Source: Streptomyces gilvus (GTDB lineage Bacteria; Actinomycetota; Actinomycetes; Streptomycetales; Streptomycetaceae). Taken from it: a stretch of 35,338 bases of DNA. The stretch covers positions 1 through 35,338 of the forward strand of contig NZ_JAKWBE010000050.1 in the NCBI RefSeq assembly GCF_022513565.1, in the 5' to 3' direction. Every line of letters begins with the position of its first letter. Position 1 is the first letter of the stretch. A program made the position numbers and the translations under genes. The notes beneath the pieces were generated by a model. The model searched no databases and was not told the DNA's origin. It saw only the letters and a program-made list of their open reading frames with translations. Below are positions 6,683 through 14,859 of this stretch, in pieces.

Positions 6683-8415
6683 TTGCCGGCCTCCTTGCCA
6701 CCAGCGAGGGCCTTGTCACCGTGAGGCGCGTTCTCCAGCTGGTCGAGGGCCGCGATCTCGGGGTGGTGCAGGTCGAACGCCGGGGATTCGCTGCGGATCC
6801 GCGGCAGGGTGAGGAAGTTGTGCCGCGGCGGCGGGCAGGAGGTCGCCCACTCCAGGGAGCGGCCGTAGCCCCACGGGTCGTCGACGCCGACCGGCTTGCC
6901 GTACTTGGCCGTCTTCCACACGTTGTAGAGGAACGGCAGGATCGACATGCCGAGCAGGAACGAGCCGATCGTGGAGACCGTGTTCAGCGCGGTGAAGCCG
7001 TCGGCCGCCAGGTAGTCGGCGTAACGACGCGGCATGCCCTCGGCGCCCAGCCAGTGCTGCACCAGGAACGTGGTGTGGAAGCCGATGAACAGCGTCCAGA
7101 ACGTGATCTTGCCGAGCCGCTCGTCGAGCATCTTGCCGGTCATCTTCGGCCACCAGAAGTGGAAGCCGGAGAACATCGCGAACACCACGGTGCCGAAGAC
7201 GACGTAGTGGAAGTGCGCCACCACGAAGTACGAGTCGGAGACATGGAAGTCCATCGGCGGCGAGGCCAGGATGACGCCGGTCAGACCACCGAAGGTGAAG
7301 GTGATGAGGAAGCCGGTCGCCCAGAGCATCGGGGTCTCGAAACTCAGGGACCCCTTCCACATGGTGCCGATCCAGTTGAAGAACTTCACGCCGGTGGGTA
7401 CGGCGATGAGGAACGTCATGAAGGAGAAGAACGGCAGCAGCACACCGCCGGTGACGTACATGTGGTGCGCCCACACCGTCACCGACAGGCCGGCGATGGC
7501 GATGGTCGCGCCGATCAGGCCCATGTAGCCGAACATCGGCTTGCGGGAGAAGACCGGGATGACCTCACTGATGATGCCGAAGAACGGCAGCGCGATGATG
7601 TACACCTCGGGATGGCCGAAGAACCAGAAGAGGTGTTGCCACAGCAACGCTCCGCCGTTGGCCGAGTCGAAGACATGTGCCCCGAACTTCCGATCCGCCT
7701 CCAGCGCGAACAGCGCGGCGGCCAGGACGGGGAAGGCGAGCAGGACCAGCACCGCGGTCAGCAGCACGTTCCACACGAAGATCGGCATGCGGAACATGGT
7801 CATGCCCGGCGCGCGCATGCAGATGATGGTGGTGATGAAGTTGACCGCGCCGAGGATGGTGCCGAAGCCGGAGAAGGCCAGACCCATGATCCACATGTCG
7901 GCGCCGACGCCCGGGGAACGGACCGCGTCTGACAGCGGGGAGTAAGCGAACCAGCCGAAGTCGGCCGCGCCCTGCGGGGTGAGGAAGCCGCCCACGGCGA
8001 TGGTGGAGCCGAACAGGTACAGCCAGTAGGCGAACATGTTCAGCCGGGGGAAGGCCACGTCCGGGGCGCCGATCTGCAGCGGCATGATCCAGTTCGTGAA
8101 GCCGGCGAACAGCGGCGTCGCGAACATCAGCAGCATGATCGTGCCGTGCATCGTGAACGCCTGGTTGAACTGCTCGTTCGACATGATCTGCAGACCAGGC
8201 CGGGCGAGTTCGGCGCGCATCAGCAGCGCCATCACACCGCCGATCAGGAAGAACGCGAACGACGTGACGAGGTAGAGCGTCCCGATCGTCTTGTGGTCAG
8301 TGGTGGTGAGCCACTTGATCACAACGTTGCCGGGCTGCTTGCGCCGGACCGGCAGCTCGTCTGAGTAGTGTCCCTCAGCTGCCGCGGCACCCTGGGGTTC
8401 GTTGAGGATGCTCAC
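6679..8415 (-). CDS. ctaD: Cytochrome c oxidase subunit I CtaD
   Basis: This 578-aa subunit holds heme a and the heme a3-CuB centre where oxygen is reduced and protons are pumped. Ligand motifs are all present: FTMHGTIMLLMF (low-spin heme His), FGHPEVYIIALP (CuB His and the Tyr that is crosslinked to it), WAHHMYVTG (paired CuB His), and VVAHFHYVVFG (heme a3 and heme a His). Twelve hydrophobic helices are expected and seen. I start it at GTG 8415 (protein beginning MSILNEPQ), which overlaps the ctaC stop as GTGA; the open frame runs 58 codons further upstream only because it is open inside ctaC. The N-terminal 45 residues are cytoplasmic. Confidence 0.97.
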   Translation of the reverse strand: MSILNEPQGAAAAEGHYSDELPVRRKQPGNVVIKWLTTTDHKTIGTLYLVTSFAFFLIGGVMALLMRAELARPGLQIMSNEQFNQAFTMHGTIMLLMFATPLFAGFTNWIMPLQIGAPDVAFPRLNMFAYWLYLFGSTIAVGGFLTPQGAADFGWFAYSPLSDAVRSPGVGADMWIMGLAFSGFGTILGAVNFITTIICMRAPGMTMFRMPIFVWNVLLTAVLVLLAFPVLAAALFALEADRKFGAHVFDSANGGALLWQHLFWFFGHPEVYIIALPFFGIISEVIPVFSRKPMFGYMGLIGATIAIAGLSVTVWAHHMYVTGGVLLPFFSFMTFLIAVPTGVKFFNWIGTMWKGSLSFETPMLWATGFLITFTFGGLTGVILASPPMDFHVSDSYFVVAHFHYVVFGTVVFAMFSGFHFWWPKMTGKMLDERLGKITFWTLFIGFHTTFLVQHWLGAEGMPRRYADYLAADGFTALNTVSTIGSFLLGMSILPFLYNVWKTAKYGKPVGVDDPWGYGRSLEWATSCPPPRHNFLTLPRIRSESPAFDLHHPEIAALDQLENAPHGDKALAGGKEAGK

Positions 8416-9374
8416 AGGTTGTTCGTCTCCCGGTTCTTCTCGTGGCTCGTCTGCGCGATGCCGGCGGGAACGTAACCGGTCTGCCCCTTCTTGGCGAGGT
8501 CCTTGAGGTGCTGCTCGTAGCGCTCCGGGGAGACGACCTTCACGTTGAACAGCATCCGGGAGTGGTCGACGCCGCACAGCTCGGCGCACTTGCCCAGGAA
8601 GGTGCCCTCCTTGTTGGGGGTCACCTGGAAGGAGTTGGTGTGGCCCGGGATGACGTCCATCTTCATCAGGAACGGCACCACCCAGAAGGAGTGGATGACG
8701 TCACGCGAGGTGAGGACGAAGCGGACCGTCTTGCCCTTGGGCAGCCACAGGGTCGGGCCCGGGTTGCCGGTCTGCGGGTTCCGCGTGGCGGGCGTGCCGA
8801 CGTCGTAGACGCCGCCGGCGTTGGCCGGGAACGCGTTCTTGAACCTGTCCGGGATGTTCGCCAGGTTCGGGTCGGTCTTCGCGTCGCCCGTCACCCCGGG
8901 AACCGGAGTGATGTAGTTGAAGCCCCAGCTCCACTGGTAGCCCACGACGTTGACGGTCACGTCGGGCTTCTTGTCCGTGAGGCTGAGGAGCTTCGACTCG
9001 TCACGTGCCGTGAAGTAGAACAGCACGGAGACGATGATGAGCGGGACCACCGTGTACAGCGCCTCGATGGGCATGTTGTACCGGGTCTGCGGAGGAACCT
9101 CGACCTTGGTGCGGCTGCGCCGGTGGAAGATCGCACTCCAGATGATCAGACCCCACACCAGCACGCCGACGGCGAGCGCGGCAGCCCAGGAGCCCTGCCA
9201 CAGGGAGAGGATCCGCGGAGCCTCTTCCGTGGTCGGGGTGGGCATACCAAGGCGGGGGAAGTCCTTGTATGTGCAACCGGTGGCGGTCGCCAGGACCAGG
9301 CCCGCGGTCATTGCCTGCAGCAGCTTCCGCCGCATCGGGCGCCGCGGCGAGCGGTCGGAGCCGTTGGGACTCAC
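8412..9374 (-). CDS. ctaC: Cytochrome c oxidase subunit II CtaC, lipoprotein
   Basis: This 320-aa subunit accepts electrons from QcrC at its CuA centre and passes them to heme a. The CuA motif CAELCGVDHSRM gives Cys263, Cys267, His271 and Met274, with the other His in DVIHSFWVVPFL. The N-terminus carries a lipoprotein signal peptide ending in ATATGC, so Cys34 should be lipidated. Two transmembrane helices follow at about residues 55-80 and 105-125. The start is GTG at 9374, with GGGAAGG about nine bases upstream as ribosome-binding site. It is the first gene of ctaC-ctaD-ctaF. An 8-bp inverted repeat lies about 90-115 bases upstream. Confidence 0.96.
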   Translation of the reverse strand: MSPNGSDRSPRRPMRRKLLQAMTAGLVLATATGCTYKDFPRLGMPTPTTEEAPRILSLWQGSWAAALAVGVLVWGLIIWSAIFHRRSRTKVEVPPQTRYNMPIEALYTVVPLIIVSVLFYFTARDESKLLSLTDKKPDVTVNVVGYQWSWGFNYITPVPGVTGDAKTDPNLANIPDRFKNAFPANAGGVYDVGTPATRNPQTGNPGPTLWLPKGKTVRFVLTSRDVIHSFWVVPFLMKMDVIPGHTNSFQVTPNKEGTFLGKCAELCGVDHSRMLFNVKVVSPERYEQHLKDLAKKGQTGYVPAGIAQTSHEKNRETNNL

Positions 9375-9459
9375 GTAGCGCCTTCCCGAGAGTCTCGCCC
9401 GCGCGGATCGGCTGCGGCCTGCCTTCTCATCTGGTCGGTCGCCGCCCTGCGTCGGGCAG

Positions 9460-9488
9460 GGGTTTGGATGTTTATGCGGACCAAACCC
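9460..9488 (-). promoter_or_regulatory. Inverted repeat upstream of ctaC
   Basis: GGGTTTGG (9460-9467) and CCAAACCC (9481-9488) are exact reverse complements separated by 13 A/T-rich bases. The AT-rich centre holds a TAAACA-like -10 candidate on the minus strand, so this may be the ctaCDF promoter with an operator around it. The size and symmetry suit a dimeric regulator. Confidence 0.45.
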
Positions 9489-9554
9489 TAGCCGACGCTC
9501 TCCGAGGGTTCAGCGGGAGGGGTGCCTACTGAGTAGGGGGTTCGCTGAATTGGC

Positions 9555-9603
9555 GGCCGCGGGTACGTTGTGGCTGGTCGCGCAGTTCCCCGCGCCCCTG
9601 GGG
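9555..9603. repeat. Streptomyces intergenic repeat element, copy A
   Basis: It contains GGCCGCGGGT, then GCTGGTCGCG (9573-9582), then CCCCGCGCCCCT (9588-9599) and a closing GGGG. The same blocks occur in the same order at 24094-24172. I recall this module as very common between Streptomyces genes. The -10 box of the next gene begins two bases after it. Confidence 0.6.
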
Positions 9604-9604
9604 T

Positions 9605-9610
9605 TAGCGT
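9605..9610 (+). promoter_or_regulatory. -10 box of leaderless cysteine desulfurase gene
   Basis: TAGCGT fits the TANNNT consensus and ends six bases before the GTG start at 9617. No Shine-Dalgarno sequence is present. The -35 region would fall inside repeat copy A and has no good match. Confidence 0.45.
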
Positions 9611-9616
9611 TGGCGT

Positions 9617-10993
9617 GTGTCCTACTTTGACGCCGCTTCCAGCGCCCCTCTGCATCCCGTGGCTCGTCAAGCACTGTTGGCCTCCTTGGACGAAGGATGG
9701 GCCGATCCCGCACGTCTGTACAGGGAAGGACGGCGGGCCCGGATGCTGCTGGACGCCGCGCGGGAGACGGCCGCCGAAGCCGTTGGGTGCCGGGCGGACG
9801 AACTCAGCTTCACCTCTTCCGGTACGGGGGCCGTACACAGCGGGATGGCGGGGGCGTTGGCCGGGCGGCGACGGGTCGGGGGTCACCTGATCGTGTCTGC
9901 CGTCGAACATTCCTCGGTGCTGCATGCCGCTGACGCGCACGAAGCCGGCGGTGGGACGGTCACCCAGGTGGCGGTAGGGCGGCAGGGGGCCGTGGACCCG
10001 TCGGAGTACGCCGCCGCACTCCGGCCGGACACCGCGCTGGCCTGTCTGCAGTCGGCCAACCACGAGGTGGGGACCGTGCAGCCCGTGGCGGAGGTGGCCG
10101 AGGCGTGCCGGGCGGCGGGGGTGCCGTTGCTCGTGGACGCCGCGCAGTCCTTGGGGTGGGGGGCGGTCGACGGCGACTGGTCGCTGCTCACGGCCGGCGC
10201 GCACAAGTGGGGCGGGCCCGCCGGCGTCGGGCTGCTCGCCGTGCGCAAGGGGGTGCGGTTCGCCGTGCAAGGGCCCGCGGACGAGCGCGAGTCGGGGCGG
10301 GCGGCCGGGTTCGAGAACATCCCGGCGATCGTGGCGGCGGCCGCCTCGCTGCGGGCCGTCCGGGCCGAGGCGGCGCAAGAGGCGGTACGGCTGCGGGAGC
10401 TGACGGCGCGGATCCGGGCGCGGGTGCCGGAGCTGGTGCCGGACGTGGAGGTGGTGGGCGATCCGGAGCGGCGGCTGCCCGGGATCGTCACCTTCTCGTG
10501 TCTCTATGTCGACGGGGAGACTCTGCTGCACGAGCTGGACCGCGCCGGTTTCTCCGTTTCCTCCGGTTCGTCCTGTACCAGCAGCACGCTGACGCCCAGC
10601 CATGTGCTGAGGGCGATGGGGGTGCTGAGTGAGGGGAATGTGCGGATCTCGTTGCCGATGGGCACGACCGAGGCCGACGTGGAGCGGTTCCTGGAGGTTC
10701 TGCCGGGGGCGGTGAGCGGGGTGCGGGAGAAGCTGGGCGCTCCGGTGCCGACGACCGTGCGCGAGGAGGGCGCCCTCGTGGTGGACGCCCTGGGCAAGCT
10801 GTGCCCGCTGCCCGTCATCGAGCTGGCCAAGGTCATCGGGGACGTGCCGGTGGGCGGCACGGTGCGGGTGCTCGCCGACGACGAGGCGGCCCGCCTGGAC
10901 ATCCCGGCGTGGTGTGCGATGCGGGGGCAGGAGTACGTGGGTGAGGAGCCGGCGGACCGGGGCTCGGCCTATCTGGTCCGCCGGGTCTCCTAG
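9617..10993 (+). CDS. Cysteine desulfurase fused to a TusA-like sulfur carrier domain
   Basis: This 458-aa protein joins a class V aminotransferase/cysteine desulfurase (about residues 1-375) to a TusA/SirA-like domain (about 385-458). The PLP lysine is probably Lys197 in GAHKWGG, the PLP-pairing Asp is in VDAAQS, and the sulfur-accepting cysteine is Cys320 in SSGSSCTSS. The C-terminal domain has the sulfur-carrier motif CPLP with Cys396. An in-cis handover of persulfide from Cys320 to Cys396 is the simplest reading, for thiolation of tRNA or for Fe-S assembly, but the acceptor cannot be told from sequence. Start is GTG 9617, apparently leaderless. It converges on the adenosine-kinase-like gene, with 16 bases between them, and lies near erpA. 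Confidence 0.92.
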   Translation: MSYFDAASSAPLHPVARQALLASLDEGWADPARLYREGRRARMLLDAARETAAEAVGCRADELSFTSSGTGAVHSGMAGALAGRRRVGGHLIVSAVEHSSVLHAADAHEAGGGTVTQVAVGRQGAVDPSEYAAALRPDTALACLQSANHEVGTVQPVAEVAEACRAAGVPLLVDAAQSLGWGAVDGDWSLLTAGAHKWGGPAGVGLLAVRKGVRFAVQGPADERESGRAAGFENIPAIVAAAASLRAVRAEAAQEAVRLRELTARIRARVPELVPDVEVVGDPERRLPGIVTFSCLYVDGETLLHELDRAGFSVSSGSSCTSSTLTPSHVLRAMGVLSEGNVRISLPMGTTEADVERFLEVLPGAVSGVREKLGAPVPTTVREEGALVVDALGKLCPLPVIELAKVIGDVPVGGTVRVLADDEAARLDIPAWCAMRGQEYVGEEPADRGSAYLVRRVS

Positions 10994-11009
10994 CCGCTGC
11001 TACGGGCCG

Positions 11010-11984
11010 CTAGAACAGGTGCTTCTGGACCTCGGCGGCGGCCTCGTCGCCGTATGCCTTGGTGAAGCGGTCCATGAAGTGGGCGCGGCGCAGCTGGTAC
11101 TCCTGGGTGCCGACCGTCTCGATGACGAGGGTCGCCAGCATGCAGCCGACCTGGGCCGCGCGCTCCAGGGAGACGCCCCAGGCGAGGCCGGACAGGAAGC
11201 CGGCGCGGAAGGCGTCGCCCACGCCGGTCGGGTCCGCCTTGCGCTCCTCCTCGGGGCAGCCGACCTCGATCGGGTTCTCGCCGACGCGCTCGATACGGAC
11301 GCCGCGCGAGCCGAGCGTGGTGACCCGGTGGCCGACCCTGGCGAGGATCTCGCCGTCGCTCCAGCCGGTCTTGGACTCGATGAGCCCCTTCTCGTACTCG
11401 TTGGAGAACAGGTAGGTCGCGCCCTCCAGCAGTATCCGGATCTCGTCGCCGTTCATCCGGGCGATCTGCTGGGAGAAGTCGGCGGCGAAGGGGATCGAGC
11501 GGGAGCGGCACTCCTCGGTGTGCCGGAGCATCGCCTCGGGGTCGTCGGCGCCGATCAGGACGAGCTCGAGCCCGCCCACCCGGTCGGCGACCGTCTTCAG
11601 CTCGATCTGCCGGGCCTCGCTCATCGCGCCCGTGTAGAAGGAGCCGATCTGGTTGTGGTCGGAGTCCGTGGTGCACACGAAGCGGGCGGTGTGCAGGGTC
11701 TCGGAGATCCGGACCGAGTCGGTGTCGACGCCGTGCCGGTCGAGCCAGGCGCGGTACTCGTCGAAGTCGAAGCCGGCCGCGCCGACGAGGATGGGGTTCG
11801 TGCCGAGCTGGCCCATGCCGAAGGCGATGTTCGCGCCGACGCCGCCCCGGCGTACGTCGAGGTTGTCGACCAGGAAGGAGAGCGAGACCGTGTGCAACTG
11901 GTCCGCGACGAGCTGGTCGGCGAAGCGGCCGGGGAAGGTCATGAGGTGGTCGGTGGCGATGGAGCCGGTGACTGCGATGCGCAC
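11010..11984 (-). CDS. PfkB-family kinase, adenosine-kinase-like
   Basis: This 324-aa protein belongs to the ribokinase/PfkB superfamily. The N-terminal substrate motif is present (GGVGANIAFGMGQLG, residues about 47-61), as is the C-terminal signature DPTGVGDAFRAGF, whose second Asp is the catalytic base and whose glycines form the anion hole. The closest family I recognise is the mycobacterial adenosine kinase AdoK (Rv2202c), which is also a PfkB protein rather than a eukaryotic-type adenosine kinase and lies near the oxidase genes in M. tuberculosis. Adenosine salvage to AMP is therefore likely, but other sugar or nucleoside substrates cannot be excluded. The start is GTG 11984, with AGGAGAG eight bases upstream. 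Confidence 0.9.
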   Translation of the reverse strand: MRIAVTGSIATDHLMTFPGRFADQLVADQLHTVSLSFLVDNLDVRRGGVGANIAFGMGQLGTNPILVGAAGFDFDEYRAWLDRHGVDTDSVRISETLHTARFVCTTDSDHNQIGSFYTGAMSEARQIELKTVADRVGGLELVLIGADDPEAMLRHTEECRSRSIPFAADFSQQIARMNGDEIRILLEGATYLFSNEYEKGLIESKTGWSDGEILARVGHRVTTLGSRGVRIERVGENPIEVGCPEEERKADPTGVGDAFRAGFLSGLAWGVSLERAAQVGCMLATLVIETVGTQEYQLRRAHFMDRFTKAYGDEAAAEVQKHLF

Positions 11985-12105
11985 GGGGTGGACTCTCCTG
12001 TAGGGAGAAACTGGGTTGACGGTTCACGCTACCGGGTCGTAGCGGAGCACTGAAGGCGCCAAAACTACCCGATAGTAGATCTTTCTTCACAGCGTCGGGC
12101 GTGCA

Positions 12106-12111
12106 TACGGT
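12106..12111 (+). promoter_or_regulatory. -10 box of leaderless small gene
   Basis: TACGGT ends six bases before the ATG at 12118, and no Shine-Dalgarno sequence is visible. The -35 candidate at 12082 (TTTCTT, 18-bp spacing) is weak. Confidence 0.45.
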
Positions 12112-12117
12112 TCCGTT

Positions 12118-12327
12118 ATGACGAACCTCAAGGTCCACTCCCCGGTCCCGGTCGACCTGGAAGGCGACCTCGCGTCGCTGCGGGGCGACTGCGCGCGGAT
12201 GGCTCCCCACTGGGCCGTGCCCGACCGGATCGCCGCCCGGCCCGTCTCCCCGTCCCTGATCCACGGCGTGACCGTGCCGTCGACGTCCGCCCGGCTGCTG
12301 GACGCGATGTCGGACTACGGCGACTGA
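12118..12327 (+). CDS. Small hypothetical protein, 69 aa
   Basis: I do not recognise this 69-aa protein. It is soluble, has no signal peptide or cysteine-rich motif beyond a single Cys, and contains the phrases HWAVPDRIAARPVSPSLIHG and STSARLLDAMSDYGD. The start ATG has a good -10 hexamer six bases upstream, as in several other leaderless genes here, and codon use is typical of the neighbours. It stands between the divergent adenosine-kinase-like gene and the large acidic membrane protein gene. The region has the same length and position as a small gene I recall at the matching site in other Streptomyces, which supports it being real. Confidence 0.65.
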   Translation: MTNLKVHSPVPVDLEGDLASLRGDCARMAPHWAVPDRIAARPVSPSLIHGVTVPSTSARLLDAMSDYGD

Positions 12328-12514
12328 GCGTGCCACGGCGGCCGAATCGGCGGCCGTAGTCCGGATAGGCGCGTTTCCGGGAACCGTGCGCTCCCCCGGT
12401 GCGTCCCATCGCCGTCCCCCGTCGAGGGGATGCGCGATACGACCCTCCGGCCGACCTTTTTGACAGGGCCGGGTCAGGGTCACAGGGACAGTGCACAGCC
12501 GAAGGAGCGATGCG

Positions 12515-14773
12515 GTGAACACCGAGCGACCCGACAACGACACCGCCGGCTCCGCCGAGGAGCGGGGCGACGAGGAGGAGCGCGGCGCCCTGCACGCCGC
12601 CCCTCCCGCCGGTGCCCACCCCGCCGGGACCGCTCCTGACGCCGAGCGGGAGGCCGGGGAAACACCGGCCGCTGGGGCTGACCAGGCCGCCCCGGCCCCG
12701 GACGCCGTGCGGACCCGCGAAGGTGAGAACCCGGACGTCCTGGAAGGCAGGGCCGACGAGGGCGCGGACGCCGTAGACACCACGGCAGGCGAGAACGCGG
12801 ACGACCCGGAGAGCCGGGCCGACGAGGGCACGGACGCCATAGGCACCACGGCAGACGAGATCGCGGACGACCCCGAGCCCCAGGCCGGCGAGGGTACGGA
12901 CGCCGTCGGCAGCACGGCAGGTGAGGAGTCGGACGGCCCGGAGAATCGGGGCGGCGTGGGGTTCGGGGGCGCGGAGGTGCCGGCGGGCAAGGGTTCGGGG
13001 GGCCGGGAACAGGTCGACACCTCCCGCTCCCAAGGCGCCGGCGGCGCCGGAAGCGCCAAGCCCACCGTGCCCGTCGAGTCAGGCGCGTCCGGCGCGTCCG
13101 GCGCGTCCGGCGCTCCCCTTGAGCCCGGCGCGGAGCAGGCCTCCGCAGGCGACGGGAGTACCCCCGCCGGCTCCCCCGCGGCCGAAGAAGCCCAGGCAGG
13201 CCTCCCCGGCGCCTCCCTCCCCCGCGAAACCGCCGCGCTCGGCGAGGGTTTCGGCTCGGGCGGCGGCGTCGACCGTCCCGAGGCCGTGCCTCCCAGCGAA
13301 GTCCCCGGCCCCCACGAGAGCCGCACTGAGGCGCCGTCCCGTCGGCGCTCCCCCGTTCTCATCGCCTCCGTGGCCGCCGCCGTTCTGCTCGTCGGTGGTG
13401 GCGGGGCCTACCTCGCGGCCTCCGCGTCCGACGGCTCCGGCGGTCGTACGGGGGCCGGGGCGTCCGGGGACGACACTCCTCCGCCGCTGGCCCTCGACGG
13501 CTACGGCTCGGGCGGTACGAACGGGATCGCGCCCGGGGAGCCCAATCCGTACGGCGTGACGTACCGGGCGGACGGCTCGCTGCCCGACGGGCCGGACTCG
13601 GCGCCCGTGTACCGCGTGACGGGTGACGTCACCAAGGACCAGGTGGCCCGGCTGGCGAAGGCGCTGGGGCTGGACGGGACGCCCGTGGCCCAGGGGCAGG
13701 CCTGGCAGGTGGGGCCGAACAAGGACGGCTCCGGGCCCAGCCTGGTGGTGAACCGGCAGACACCCGGCACCTGGACCTTCCACCGGTACGCGGCCGGGAC
13801 CGACGCCTGTCAGGGCGTCACCGTGTGCACCCCCAAGGACCCCGCGAACCCGTCCGTCGACACGATCAGCGCGGCGGCCGCGAAGAAGGCCGCGGCGCCG
13901 GTGCTGAAGGCGCTGGGTGAGGACGACGCGAAGGTGGACGCGAGCCAGGTCATGGGCGCCCAGCGGGTGGTCAACGCCGACCCGGTGGTGGGCGGGCTGC
14001 CGACGTACGGCCGGACCACGGGGCTGACCATCGGCGCGCAGGGCGAGGTGGTCGGCGGCAGCGGCCAGCTGAGCACACCGGTCAAGGGGGACACGTACCC
14101 CGTGCTGAGCGCGCGCAGGACGCTGGACCTGCTCAACGCGGCGCCGCGCACCGACCACCGCATGGGCATCGGCGGCTGCGCCACCCCCGTACCGCTGAAG
14201 GACCGCTTCGAGGCGCCGTGCGGGCAGTCGACGTCGGCCGCGACGGCCTCGCCGGCGCAGAACGCGGCCACGGTGGAGCACGCGGTGTTCGGGCTGGCCT
14301 CGCAGACCGTGGCCGGCCGGCCGGCGCTGGTGCCGTCCTGGCTGTTCCAGGTGCGGGCGGCGGGCGCGCAGAACACGTTCACGGTGACGTACCCGGCGAT
14401 CGACCCGAAGTACCTGGCCTCCGACTCGCCCTCCGCCCAGCCCACCCCGTCGGGCACCGAGGCGCCGGCCACGCGGGACGTCAAGGTCGACGGTTATCTG
14501 GCCACCGGCACGACGCTGACCGTGACCTTCACGGGCGGTGTCTGCGGCGACTACGACGCGAAGGCGACCGAGAGCTCCGACAAGGTGACCGTCACGGTGA
14601 CCGAGACGCCGTGGAAGGACAAGGTCTGCATCATGATCGCCAAGGAGATGACGCGGATCGTGCACCTGGACGAACCGCTCGGCGACCGCAAGGTCGTGGG
14701 CTCCGACGGCAAGGAGATCCCGCAGGTGAAGCCGGGAGCGCGGCTGCCGCGGACGTCGGCGGGGGTGCGCTGA
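12515..14773 (+). CDS. Large acidic single-pass membrane protein, Rv2203-like position
   Basis: This 752-aa protein has three parts. Residues 1-270 are acidic and low in complexity, rich in Asp, Glu, Gly and Ala, with a 66-bp repeat region and a Gly-Ala-Ser tract. One transmembrane helix follows (about 278-300, RRRSPVLIASVAAAVLLVGG), with arginines before it that put the acidic part in the cytoplasm. The remaining 450 residues would be outside the membrane and include cysteines that may pair (CQGVTVC, CATPVPL, CGDYDAK, VCIM). I do not know its function. M. tuberculosis Rv2203, a membrane protein, sits at the same place between adoK and a HesB gene, so an orthologous outer domain is likely. 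GTG 12515 is chosen because GAAGGAG lies seven bases upstream; the GTG at 12491 lacks one. Confidence 0.85.
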   Translation: MNTERPDNDTAGSAEERGDEEERGALHAAPPAGAHPAGTAPDAEREAGETPAAGADQAAPAPDAVRTREGENPDVLEGRADEGADAVDTTAGENADDPESRADEGTDAIGTTADEIADDPEPQAGEGTDAVGSTAGEESDGPENRGGVGFGGAEVPAGKGSGGREQVDTSRSQGAGGAGSAKPTVPVESGASGASGASGAPLEPGAEQASAGDGSTPAGSPAAEEAQAGLPGASLPRETAALGEGFGSGGGVDRPEAVPPSEVPGPHESRTEAPSRRRSPVLIASVAAAVLLVGGGGAYLAASASDGSGGRTGAGASGDDTPPPLALDGYGSGGTNGIAPGEPNPYGVTYRADGSLPDGPDSAPVYRVTGDVTKDQVARLAKALGLDGTPVAQGQAWQVGPNKDGSGPSLVVNRQTPGTWTFHRYAAGTDACQGVTVCTPKDPANPSVDTISAAAAKKAAAPVLKALGEDDAKVDASQVMGAQRVVNADPVVGGLPTYGRTTGLTIGAQGEVVGGSGQLSTPVKGDTYPVLSARRTLDLLNAAPRTDHRMGIGGCATPVPLKDRFEAPCGQSTSAATASPAQNAATVEHAVFGLASQTVAGRPALVPSWLFQVRAAGAQNTFTVTYPAIDPKYLASDSPSAQPTPSGTEAPATRDVKVDGYLATGTTLTVTFTGGVCGDYDAKATESSDKVTVTVTETPWKDKVCIMIAKEMTRIVHLDEPLGDRKVVGSDGKEIPQVKPGARLPRTSAGVR
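12689..12952 (+). repeat. 66-bp tandem repeat inside the acidic membrane protein gene
   Basis: Three clear units start at 12755, 12821 and 12887, exactly 66 bases apart, each encoding 22 residues of the form DEGTDAxxTTAxExADDPEx. A more diverged fourth unit in register covers 12689-12754, where GACGCCGT is again at offset 12. Copy number is likely to vary between strains. Confidence 0.8.
13082..13108 (+). repeat. 9-bp tandem repeat encoding Gly-Ala-Ser
   Basis: GGCGCGTCC occurs three times in a row, in frame, starting at codon 190 of the acidic membrane protein, with a partial fourth unit. Confidence 0.8.
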
Positions 14774-14788
14774 CCCGCCGGGAAGGCG

Positions 14789-14827
14789 CGAAGGCGGCGG
14801 CCCTGTCGGAGGGGGCCGCCGCCTTCG
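14789..14827. terminator. Bidirectional hairpin between convergent genes
   Basis: A 14-bp perfect stem (14789-14802 with 14814-14827, core AAGGCGGCGGCC) with an 11-base loop lies between the convergent membrane protein and erpA genes. There is no T-tract of note, which is common for Streptomyces terminators. Confidence 0.75.
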
Positions 14828-14859
14828 GCTTGTTCGGTTGTTCAGCAGCTCGACAAGGC

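Noticed and set aside
12328..12514. TTGACA at 12460 as a promoter for the acidic membrane protein
   Set aside because: The -35 match is perfect, but no acceptable -10 box lies 16-19 bases downstream before the ribosome-binding site.
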